A DNA stretch of 22,365 nt, taken from positions 1 to 22,365 of the forward strand of contig CAJTKW010000065.1 in NCBI GenBank assembly GCA_910577035.1, given 5' to 3'. Below, piece after piece: positions 14,091 through 21,198 of the stretch (within the stretch, counting starts at the first letter, position 1; each line of letters starts with the position of its first letter). The notes beneath the pieces are model-generated. The model had not been told where the DNA came from. It searched no databases and saw nothing but the letters and a program-made list of their open reading frames with translations. This stretch comes from an uncultured Acetatifactor sp. (GTDB lineage: Bacteria > Bacillota > Clostridia > Lachnospirales > Lachnospiraceae). Made by a program: the position numbers and the translations under genes.

Positions 14091-14966
14091 TTAAAACATT
14101 CCCGACATGGTTCCCAATATCTGATACCCCATGACACCCATATACACCATCAGCATACAGGCAAGCAGCAGGAACGAATAGCGCCTGATCTTCGGCGGCC
14201 TTTCCATGGCCAGCTTTTTGAGCCTCTGCACTTCGATCTGCTTCATGTCATGGGACAGCATACGGAAAAAGGCCACGCCGTCATCCCCACGGATGCACCC
14301 GATCAGCCCCCTTATCACATCCGAGAGCATTGCGCTGGAAACCCTTGCCTCCAGCCTGGTAAGCGCCGCCTCGTAATTCCCCGTCCGCATATCCGCCGTG
14401 GTGATGGCAAGTTCGTTCTTAAGCGCTGCCCCGGCGTTCTTCTGGTACGTTTCCAGCATGGAAAGGATGTCACGGCTTGCCATCAGTTCCTCCGTGACGG
14501 TTGCCACAAACCTGGGAAGTTCAAATTCAATTTCCTCCCTCCGCTTTTTTACCAGCTTTTCCGCTTTCCCGCTCTCGGAAAAGAATACCCCTATCCCCAG
14601 CGCCAGGAACACCGGAAAAAGGATTGGCACAATCAGCAGACAGGGGATGATACACAGGAATATCAGCCCCGCTTTTACATATGCCTGCGCCATATAAAGC
14701 TCCGGCGTCAGCGGAATCTCTGCGGAACGGAGCGCTGCAGCCAGCTTCCTCTTTTTATACGCATCCATGGGCAGGAAACGGGCAATCCTGCCGGAAAGCT
14801 CCATAATAAAAGCATCCGCACTCCTTGCCTGTTTCTTCTGCCTTTTCCCCACTGCCAGGATTGCCCGGCTGGTGCGGTAGGTGGGTATCTGAAACACTTC
14901 CGCAAGGATAAAATAGCTCCCTGCCGTAAAAAACACGGCAAAGAGCAGTAAAATCATGTTCTGCAA
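14091..14966 (-). CDS. tadC: TadC-like type II secretion F-domain membrane platform protein
   Basis: A 291-residue inner-membrane protein with an N-terminal helix, a pair of central helices (about 105-140), a cytoplasmic T2SSF domain and C-terminal helices near 260-288. The segment EIEFELPRFVATVTEELMASRDILSML is typical of T2SSF/TadC proteins, which form the membrane platform driven by TadA. The TTG at 14966 was preferred because GAGAGGTG lies eight bases upstream; the ATG at 14957 is the alternative, and the frame stays open to 14999. It pairs with the TadB gene upstream, from which it is separated by an unusual structured spacer. Confidence 0.87.
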   Translation of the reverse strand: MQNMILLLFAVFFTAGSYFILAEVFQIPTYRTSRAILAVGKRQKKQARSADAFIMELSGRIARFLPMDAYKKRKLAAALRSAEIPLTPELYMAQAYVKAGLIFLCIIPCLLIVPILFPVFLALGIGVFFSESGKAEKLVKKRREEIEFELPRFVATVTEELMASRDILSMLETYQKNAGAALKNELAITTADMRTGNYEAALTRLEARVSSAMLSDVIRGLIGCIRGDDGVAFFRMLSHDMKQIEVQRLKKLAMERPPKIRRYSFLLLACMLMVYMGVMGYQILGTMSGMF

Positions 14967-14999
14967 TTCATCATCACCTCTCTCACTAACTTTTCGCAA

Positions 15000-15082
15000 G
15001 AAGAACCGCCTGCGGTTCTTCCGGAAATGATATAGATTCTCTTGGGCACCGTATTCCGGTGCCTTAGAGAATCTTCATTTCC
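15000..15082. repeat. Tandem hairpins between tadB and tadC, one very long
   Basis: Two inverted repeats lie next to each other. The first pairs 15000-15008 with 15013-15021 (nine pairs, four-base loop CCTG). The second pairs in three blocks: 15023-15030 with 15075-15082, 15035-15042 with 15066-15073, and 15045-15051 with 15057-15063. That makes 23 base pairs with two small internal loops and a TATTC tip. The outer arm includes the tadB stop codon (TGA at 15075-15077). No T-run follows, so it does not look like a terminator. It could be an RNA-processing or stability element, or a small inserted palindromic repeat. Confidence 0.75.
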
Positions 15083-16007
15083 TGTATTCAATGGGCCTGG
15101 TATGCTTCGACACCGCCGCCACGGACACAAATACCACCGCCCCGCAGACAGCGAGCAGCACCTTCCCAAAGCCGGTAAACATCAGGGTTTCATACCATTC
15201 CTTATTTAAGAAATACAGCAGCGGTATACTCCCCAAGAGCAGGACCACCATGGTGATATACTCCTTTACCGGCTCATAAATCAACAGGTCAAGTTCCGCC
15301 GACACCACACGCATATCCGACAGCTTGGAAACAATGGGCGGCAGGGTATTTTTCAGGTTGTAATCATCCTGACAGGCAATGACGGCATCCACCCATTCAT
15401 GGAACACCGCATTATCCATGCCGCTTTTCAGCCCCGCCAGAGCCTCCGCCGTGTTGGAATTGATCAGCTTTGCCTCCATGAGAAAGCTGCGGAACACCTC
15501 TGACACCGGCGGATTCAGATACGGCAGGTTTTCCTCAATCGCCCTGATGATGGTATTCTTGTTCCGCAGATAGCTGGTGGTTATCATGGATAAGGCCGTT
15601 TCCAGCTCCGTGTTGATCTGCTTTTTATGTCTGGACGCCGTAAATTTCACATAATAAAACGGCAGGAGTGCAAGGCCCGCTGCCAGCACCGGCACCATCA
15701 GTACATTGTCCATGGTGAGGGCTGCCATCACCCCCACCACAAACAGGATCATGGCAAGCACACACAGCATGGAGAACTGCCCGCTTTTCCCGGTCAGCCT
15801 TAAGATTTCCTTTACTTCCGCAAACAGCAGTTTTAACCCCTTGGGTTCCTTTTTCTTCCTGCTTTCCCTGATCCGTTTCTTCATGCTGTTGCTTTTCGGT
15901 TTCAGATACCCCGCCAATCCGTCCAGGAATGTAAACGGCGACAGCCCCAGCATGATAAAACACCCTGCCACAGCCATTAAAAAGGCAATGGTTACAAGCA
16001 TTGTCAT
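15075..16007 (-). CDS. tadB: TadB-like type II secretion F-domain membrane platform protein
   Basis: A 310-residue polytopic membrane protein. It has an N-terminal hydrophobic helix (about 1-28), a basic cytoplasmic stretch with MKKRIRESRKKKEPKG, two helices (about 80-120), a cytoplasmic T2SSF region containing INTELETALSMITTSYLRNKNT and VFRSFLMEAKLINSNTAEAL, and two C-terminal helices. TadB and TadC together form the platform that couples the TadA ATPase to pilus assembly. The GGAGG ribosome site, eight bases from the ATG, supports the start. The gene begins three bases after the stop of the 285-residue hypothetical gene. Confidence 0.85.
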   Translation of the reverse strand: MTMLVTIAFLMAVAGCFIMLGLSPFTFLDGLAGYLKPKSNSMKKRIRESRKKKEPKGLKLLFAEVKEILRLTGKSGQFSMLCVLAMILFVVGVMAALTMDNVLMVPVLAAGLALLPFYYVKFTASRHKKQINTELETALSMITTSYLRNKNTIIRAIEENLPYLNPPVSEVFRSFLMEAKLINSNTAEALAGLKSGMDNAVFHEWVDAVIACQDDYNLKNTLPPIVSKLSDMRVVSAELDLLIYEPVKEYITMVVLLLGSIPLLYFLNKEWYETLMFTGFGKVLLAVCGAVVFVSVAAVSKHTRPIEYRK

Positions 16008-16010
16008 ACG

Positions 16011-16868
16011 TCAAACCTCCATTTCTTCCAATAATTCTTCATAATCTGCAATCTCCATACACCGCATATCCGGCGCCTGTACCAGCCGCCCCATAAGATC
16101 CCGGCACTCATCCGGCAGGCACTCCGCCATATCCTCCCTGACTTCCTCAAACCCTCCAAGGAATCCCCAGCAGCTGTCCGTTTCCTCGCCGTCCTTATAA
16201 AGCTGGAAACCGTAGCACTCCCCCGAAAGGTATTTGTCGTACAGCTCCACCTCCGCCGTCAGAGCCCTGCCTGCCCGTTTCATTTCCTCCGGGCCGCACT
16301 TCCCATACTCCGCCAGGATTGCTTTTTTGTCCGCATATATCCAGCCCACCTGTCCGGCGTCCCACCGGCCGCCCGGCTGCTTTGTCAGATCCAGGGTGGA
16401 AATATGCAGGCCGGAATGGTCGAACAGATAGACCGGCAGGATGCAGCACTGCTTTTCCGCCAGTTTTAACAGCGCGTAATTGTCCATCTCGGAACGGACC
16501 GCCTCCGCCAGTTCCGCCCTGCACCGGGAAAACGGCCCATCAAAGCCATACCATCTGACCCACCTGTGCGACACCCCATCATAGCTTTCCACCGCCCATA
16601 TCTTTTCCTTGCGGACATACCCCAGCCTCACTCCCTGTATGTCCCCTGCCTTTGCCTGCCTGATGACCTCATCATCACTTACATTCTTTTCCACCAGTTT
16701 CCGGAGAAATGCGCCGGGATCCTCATAGGGATGCGCATCCCCCAGCCTGTAGTGCCTGTGCCAGCATACCATGGTCCCCATATGGCCGTAATCCTCCCGT
16801 GGGTTGGGCGCATCCCCATCCAGCGATACTTTCAGAAGATACGGCGCTTTTGCTGCTACCAGACTCAT
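16011..16868 (-). CDS. Hypothetical protein inserted between tadA and tadB
   Basis: A 285-residue soluble-looking protein with no membrane segment and no known enzyme motif that I can identify. Distinct patterns are MVCWHRHYRLGDAHPYEDP (33-51), CCILPVYLFDHSG (141-153) and RWDAGQVGWIYADK (168-181), then an acidic C-terminus. I have seen the pair 'LP-Y-DHSG' and 'WD-GQVG-IY' in proteins of plasmids, phages and conjugative elements, usually annotated as hypothetical. It is unlike any Tad component. The ATG at 16868 was chosen because AAGGAGG lies just upstream. It sits five bases after tadA ends and three bases before tadB begins, so it is translated with the pilus genes even though it does not look like a structural part. 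Confidence 0.7.
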   Translation of the reverse strand: MSLVAAKAPYLLKVSLDGDAPNPREDYGHMGTMVCWHRHYRLGDAHPYEDPGAFLRKLVEKNVSDDEVIRQAKAGDIQGVRLGYVRKEKIWAVESYDGVSHRWVRWYGFDGPFSRCRAELAEAVRSEMDNYALLKLAEKQCCILPVYLFDHSGLHISTLDLTKQPGGRWDAGQVGWIYADKKAILAEYGKCGPEEMKRAGRALTAEVELYDKYLSGECYGFQLYKDGEETDSCWGFLGGFEEVREDMAECLPDECRDLMGRLVQAPDMRCMEIADYEELLEEMEV

Positions 16869-16878
16869 AAACACCTCC

Positions 16879-18240
16879 TTACCTCTTTGCCATAAGCATC
16901 TCCTGCATCTTCAGCGGCAGCCCGTTCTCACGGAGCCGTTTCTGTAAGCCCTCCGACAGATTTTCCACTTTCTCATAATGCCCTATGATCTTGGGCTTTC
17001 CCTCCGACATGATATTGTCCGTGATATTAAACCGGTACAGGGTGCGCATCTTTTTCCTGCCGTCCTGCAGGGTTTCGCACTCCGTGATCTCCATGATCCT
17101 CCTGGAATTGTCCTCCAGCCTCTTGGCAAAAGCCACGATAGGGAATGCTTTCGTGGCAAGGTTCTGCAGCGTTGCATCGTCCATCCCCGGCTGTTCCTGC
17201 TTGCACAGCGTCACCATGCGGTAATAGGTATCCTCGCAGGAATTGGCATGGATGGTGGTAATCACGGAATGCCCCGTATTGGCGGCATTGATAGCCTGCA
17301 TACTCTCCCCGCCTTTCATCTCCGCCACCGCAATGCAGTCCGGGTTGATGGTGAGGGTGGTTTCCAGCAGTTTTACCATGTCGATATTCTGCCTTGGGTC
17401 ATCAGAAAACCTTGTCACCAGGTGGACCACGTTGTTTAGCACATTCCCCTTTTCATCCTCTGCGGTCAGGTCAAACTCCCGGCAGCCCTGCTCTATGGTG
17501 ACAATGCGCTTGTTATAGGGAACCTGGCCCAATATCCAGCTCATCAGGGTTGTCTTTCCCGAAGAAGTGGCCCCGGTGATGCACATGGACACACCGTGGG
17601 TAAAGCACATGGAGAGCAGGTCCAGCATCTCCGCCGTGGCCGTCCCGAAACCCACGAACTGTTCTTTCGTCAGTTTCCTGGGATTGACGATACGGATGGA
17701 AACCGCCAGCCCCTTTTCCCGGTCAATCACGCCGTCCCCCATGACCGTGATGCGGATCTTGTTGTTCAGGTGCCCCACCACAATGGTCTGCGCATTGTCA
17801 AATATCATGCCCGACTTGTGCAAAAGTCTCCTGATCACGTCCACCGCATGGCCGGCGCTGTTGAAATGCTCCTTTGCCGGGATGATCTCCCCGGTGGAAT
17901 AAGTGATCTTCACATCCCGCCACTGATTGATATTGATTTCCTCCACATCCTCCCGGTACAGGTAGCGTGTCAAAAAGGAAAAACCAGTCATCTCCCCATA
18001 AAGCAGCTCACAGAGTTCCTGCTGGTCCATCCCCTCCACGCCCACGCCGCCCTGCTCCAGATATTTCCCGATATAAGACTCGATCAGCTCCCTGTTCTCA
18101 TCCGGGTTGTCACGGAGTACGGATGCAAAGTTTTTAGAGATATATTCCTGCACATCCTTTAACACTTCCGGGAACGTCCGGTATACCATGCCCCTGTTCA
18201 GCAGCCCGGCAGTTTCATGTATGTTCAATACTTCCTGCAT
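16879..18240 (-). CDS. tadA: TadA/CpaF-type secretion ATPase
   Basis: A 453-residue hexameric ATPase of the secretion superfamily (VirB11/TadA class), which powers pilus extrusion. Walker A is ITGATSSGKTT (221-231). The Asp box region is TIEQGCREFDL, the Walker B region is DCIAVAEMKGGE (301-312), and the His box is TGHSVITTIHANS (322-334). The N-terminal domain carries DVEEININQWRDVKI, as in CpaF. Length matches CpaF proteins of roughly 420-480. The AAGGAGGGCATTT leader gives a strong ribosome site. It starts 11 bases after the TadZ-like gene. Proteins of this family also serve conjugation, so it may be shared with the VirB4 module (inference). Confidence 0.95.
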   Translation of the reverse strand: MQEVLNIHETAGLLNRGMVYRTFPEVLKDVQEYISKNFASVLRDNPDENRELIESYIGKYLEQGGVGVEGMDQQELCELLYGEMTGFSFLTRYLYREDVEEININQWRDVKITYSTGEIIPAKEHFNSAGHAVDVIRRLLHKSGMIFDNAQTIVVGHLNNKIRITVMGDGVIDREKGLAVSIRIVNPRKLTKEQFVGFGTATAEMLDLLSMCFTHGVSMCITGATSSGKTTLMSWILGQVPYNKRIVTIEQGCREFDLTAEDEKGNVLNNVVHLVTRFSDDPRQNIDMVKLLETTLTINPDCIAVAEMKGGESMQAINAANTGHSVITTIHANSCEDTYYRMVTLCKQEQPGMDDATLQNLATKAFPIVAFAKRLEDNSRRIMEITECETLQDGRKKMRTLYRFNITDNIMSEGKPKIIGHYEKVENLSEGLQKRLRENGLPLKMQEMLMAKR

Positions 18241-18251
18241 AAATGCCCTCC

Positions 18252-19082
18252 TTAAAACTCACCCTTATTCTTCCAGACAAAAGGGCTGCGCACTGCCAGT
18301 TTCTTTTTCCCTGCGTTCCCGGCGCCCCGCTTTGCCTCATTAAGCCCGAAAACCTCCGCCAGGAGTTTCTTCACTTCTGCCCGGAACGGGACGGCCTCCC
18401 TGGAAGTCATGGCATCCCACAGGCACGCCCCGTCATACTGCTTTTCCAGTTCGGACACATAGGGGAATACAAATGCTGCGCCGCCGTACTGCCCCGCGGC
18501 GGCCTCCCACTCCTGCCCTGCCTTATAATTTCCGATGGCGCCCAGGTATTTCCCGGTATCTGCCCGCCCCTCAAGCATCCCCGCATGGGAACGGTAATAA
18601 GAGATTCCCCGCAGGTCTGCGGTCCCCAGCCGCAGCACCCGGTCTGCCATTTCCATGGCAAGGATGGAAAACACATCCGCCTCAAACACGGAAGTGCAGT
18701 CCAGGATCACATAGTCCGCCAGATGCCTTAAACAGACCAGAAACTCTACCGCCCGCTCCCTTGTGACTTTGGGATAGGACATCAGGTTTTCGCCCATTTT
18801 ATACCCAAGCAGGCTGAGATACTCCCTGTCCGGCACAGGCACGCAGGCCTGCAGTATCTTCTCCTGTGTCAGCGCCGGGGCCGTCAAAAGCGCCCCCAGG
18901 GACACCTCCTGTTCCGTATCCATGGGGAGCAGGAAGGGTATGGACGGCACAAAGGGATCGCTGCACACCAGAACCACGTTCTTCCTTTTCCCTGCGATCT
19001 CTGCCGCCAGTTTCACCGCAAGGGAGGTCTTTCCGCTTCCGGGGCTCCCTGCAATGGCAAGCATATTTCCATGTTGTTCCAT
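18252..19082 (-). CDS. TadZ-like P-loop ATPase
   Basis: A 276-residue protein with a canonical nucleotide loop GSPGSGKTS at 12-20, a second strand NVVLVCSDPF (35-44) and a Walker B-like VILDCTSVF around residues 125-133, as in ParA/MinD-type NTPases. Unlike TadZ/CpaE it has no N-terminal receiver domain, because the P-loop starts near residue 12. Its place between the CpaB-like and TadA genes matches that of TadZ/CpaE in Tad operons, so localisation or assembly of the machine is the best guess. The start at 19082 follows GGAGGGCGGTAGG and lies one base after the upstream stop; an earlier in-frame ATG at 19100 lacks a ribosome site. Confidence 0.8.
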   Translation of the reverse strand: MEQHGNMLAIAGSPGSGKTSLAVKLAAEIAGKRKNVVLVCSDPFVPSIPFLLPMDTEQEVSLGALLTAPALTQEKILQACVPVPDREYLSLLGYKMGENLMSYPKVTRERAVEFLVCLRHLADYVILDCTSVFEADVFSILAMEMADRVLRLGTADLRGISYYRSHAGMLEGRADTGKYLGAIGNYKAGQEWEAAAGQYGGAAFVFPYVSELEKQYDGACLWDAMTSREAVPFRAEVKKLLAEVFGLNEAKRGAGNAGKKKLAVRSPFVWKNKGEF

Positions 19083-19083
19083 C

Positions 19084-19926
19084 CTACCGCCCTCCTGCAT
19101 TCACTTCCCCGTCATCCACAATGGGTTCTTCCTCCGCTTCATCCCCGATTTCCGCCTCTTTCCCGCTCTCCGCATCTTCCTCCGCATTTTCTTCCGCATA
19201 CAGTTCCTCCAGCACCCTCTGCTGTTCCTCCAGGAATCTGCCGGCCTGCGTGCTGTCGCCACGGAACACCAGGGCGGCATGGAGTTTCCCCGTCTGTTCC
19301 AGTTCCGCAAGGAGCCTGGCCTGTTCCGGCGTGGCAAGCACAGTGATGGTGGATGCCAGTTCCTGCTCGTCCCCGTCCTTTACATCTGCCTGCACATCAT
19401 GGTCCGCCCCGCTGCTGGCCGTAGCCGCAATGATCTCCACATATTTCAGTTCCGGCAGCACAAGCGTTTCCCGCCTCTCGCCCACGTCCGATGCGATAAG
19501 GGTCACAATGTCACCCGCCTCCAGCTTGCCGGAAAGTCCGGCCGCAAAGGACTTGATGCTGACGGATATGGCAAGGTTCTCCCCGTTTAACTTACTCAGA
19601 TAGGCATTTTTCAGCATAGGGGTGTCCGACAGCTTGCTCTCCAGGATATAATCGCCTTTATATAAATCAGCATTGGCGTACCTCCCCACCACGTCCTCCA
19701 GCCTGCAGACCACGTTTCCGGGCAGATTGTAACCGCCGGTTTCCACCATTGTCAGCATCTTCTCCGTGATCTGGTCGCCCTTGTGTATCTCCGTATTCAC
19801 ACGGACTAACTGCACCTTTGACTTCAGCGCATTGTTAAACATCGGGGTAAGCCCGAAACAGATCACCAGCGAAAGGATGATACAGACCAGCCCGATCACA
19901 ATCCGGTTCTTCATTAATTTTTTCAA
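19084..19926 (-). CDS. cpaB: CpaB/RcpC-like SAF-domain protein
   Basis: A 280-residue protein with a basic N-terminus, a membrane helix (about 8-30) and a SAF-type domain (about 38-105: VRVNTEIHKGDQITEKML, then LYKGDYILESKL). An RcpC/CpaB-like extracytoplasmic domain follows, including GDIVTLIASDVG. The last 45 residues are strongly acidic (ELYAEENAEEDAE...). CpaB/RcpC proteins accompany the Tad outer assembly; in a Gram-positive cell it would sit outside the membrane, perhaps handling wall interaction. The start is a TTG at 19926 with GGAGG eight bases upstream; the next ATG (19914) has no suitable spacing. It lies after a spacer of about 118 bases from the prepilin peptidase gene, where I see no gene or clear signal. 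Confidence 0.82.
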   Translation of the reverse strand: MKKLMKNRIVIGLVCIILSLVICFGLTPMFNNALKSKVQLVRVNTEIHKGDQITEKMLTMVETGGYNLPGNVVCRLEDVVGRYANADLYKGDYILESKLSDTPMLKNAYLSKLNGENLAISVSIKSFAAGLSGKLEAGDIVTLIASDVGERRETLVLPELKYVEIIAATASSGADHDVQADVKDGDEQELASTITVLATPEQARLLAELEQTGKLHAALVFRGDSTQAGRFLEEQQRVLEELYAEENAEEDAESGKEAEIGDEAEEEPIVDDGEVNAGGR

Positions 19927-20044
19927 TCTTCTTTCCTCCGTTTCCTTTACAGTTAAAATCTCTCAACATTCGTCAAATATCCATGCAGTTCTGCGCCCTG
20001 CCGCTTTGTTCCGCCTGTTTTCCCCGCCTCTGCAGGGCTGCCTT

Positions 20045-20614
20045 TTACACCAAAAGGGAAAGCAGACATCCCACTGCCAGATACGGCACCAGCGCAAAGC
20101 CTTTATCCTTTTTCCCTGCATAGGCCGTCTGGAAAACCACCGCCAGGAACAGCCCCAGCATCAATGCAGCATAGCCCCGCCTTACACCCAGCATGAAACC
20201 GCAGGCGCCCATCAGCTTGATGTCCCCTCCCCCTATGCTGCCCTCCTTTATCAGTGCCGCCGCCAGGAAAGGCAGCGGCACCAGGACAAGCCCCAAAAGC
20301 GCCGGGGCAAACTCCACTTCAATCATTCCGGCCAGCAGTATCAGCACCGGTACATAATCCGGTACGGTATGGGCCGCCATGTCGTACTCTGCCGCAAATA
20401 AAAGCACCTGCAGGAACAGGATGCAGGCAAATGTATGTAACCCTATCCCGTATGTTCCCATAACTATGGCGGTGGCGGCCGCAGCCAGCACCGCCACATA
20501 CCTGACCTTTTCAGATCCGGTCAGTTTCTTCAGCAGCATATCCATCAGCATCCCTGACAGGAAACTGACAGAAACCGCCGCCATAAAACCATGCAGTTCA
20601 AGCAGCCATATCAA
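20045..20614 (-). CDS. Prepilin peptidase (A24 family, TadV/CpaA-like)
   Basis: A 189-residue polytopic membrane aspartyl protease that removes leader peptides from (pseudo)pilins. The two catalytic aspartates are visible: D78 in AAEYDMAAHTVPD, and D131 in the GxGD-type motif GGGDIKLMGACG. At least five hydrophobic segments surround them. The TTG start at 20614 was chosen because AAGGAG lies six bases upstream; an in-frame GTG at 20632 overlaps the previous gene and has a poor ribosome site. No methyltransferase domain is present, so this is the short Tad-type form. Its probable substrates are the TadE-like and DUF4320-like proteins. Confidence 0.88.
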   Translation of the reverse strand: MIWLLELHGFMAAVSVSFLSGMLMDMLLKKLTGSEKVRYVAVLAAAATAIVMGTYGIGLHTFACILFLQVLLFAAEYDMAAHTVPDYVPVLILLAGMIEVEFAPALLGLVLVPLPFLAAALIKEGSIGGGDIKLMGACGFMLGVRRGYAALMLGLFLAVVFQTAYAGKKDKGFALVPYLAVGCLLSLLV

Positions 20615-20628
20615 AATTTTCTCCTTTC

Positions 20629-21198
20629 TCACATTTCTTTCAGCATCCGCAGGCTGTCCCGTATGTCCCTGCCGTCTATCTCGTCACCCACGCATACCCA
20701 TCCCGGATACGTCTGCCTTGCGAACAGTTCCGCCCTGGGCAGGTCTCCCACCAGTTCCACAATCCTTTCCCTGACAATATCCGGTTTCCGGCTGTGCGCC
20801 TCCACCGGCGTATCCACAACAAAATGGACGTCCTTCGACACACGTTTCGGCCTTCCCCTGGTGGCAATCAGACACAGCTCCGGGTTTGCCCTGGTCCAGA
20901 AACCAAGCCCCCAAAACCATTTTTCCTGCTGTTTCCTGCACCGTTTCACCCAGCAGAAACCAAGCGTCTTATAGGTAAACCCCCACCTTCTGATTGTTTC
21001 CAGCCCCTGCTCCAAACAGGGGAATGTCACCCACAAAAACAGGATGCAGTCCTCCGCCGCTATGGACGGAATATTCAGTCCGTAAATGTCCTCAATGTCC
21101 ATGGTATGGTAATGGTTCTCGGCAGAACGCCCCTGCCCTTTTTTGCTGTATACCTTATATGCCCAGGGGGGATCCACATAGAGGATGTTAAATTTCAA
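20629..21198 (-). CDS. MT-A70-type DNA adenine methyltransferase
   Basis: A 189-residue soluble enzyme that transfers a methyl group from S-adenosylmethionine to adenine N6. The catalytic motif DPPW is at residues 9-12 (ILYVDPPWAYKVY). ILFLWVTFPCLEQG (the sheet after the motif) and a C-terminal GDLPRAELFARQTYPGW match MT-A70 members carried by phages and mobile elements. The TTG at 21198 is the preferred start because GGAGG lies nine bases upstream and the family's N-terminus begins at this point; the frame stays open to 21246. The gene overlaps the end of the cytosine methyltransferase by 11 bases. No restriction endonuclease is visible, so this is probably an orphan methyltransferase. Confidence 0.88.
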   Translation of the reverse strand: MKFNILYVDPPWAYKVYSKKGQGRSAENHYHTMDIEDIYGLNIPSIAAEDCILFLWVTFPCLEQGLETIRRWGFTYKTLGFCWVKRCRKQQEKWFWGLGFWTRANPELCLIATRGRPKRVSKDVHFVVDTPVEAHSRKPDIVRERIVELVGDLPRAELFARQTYPGWVCVGDEIDGRDIRDSLRMLKEM

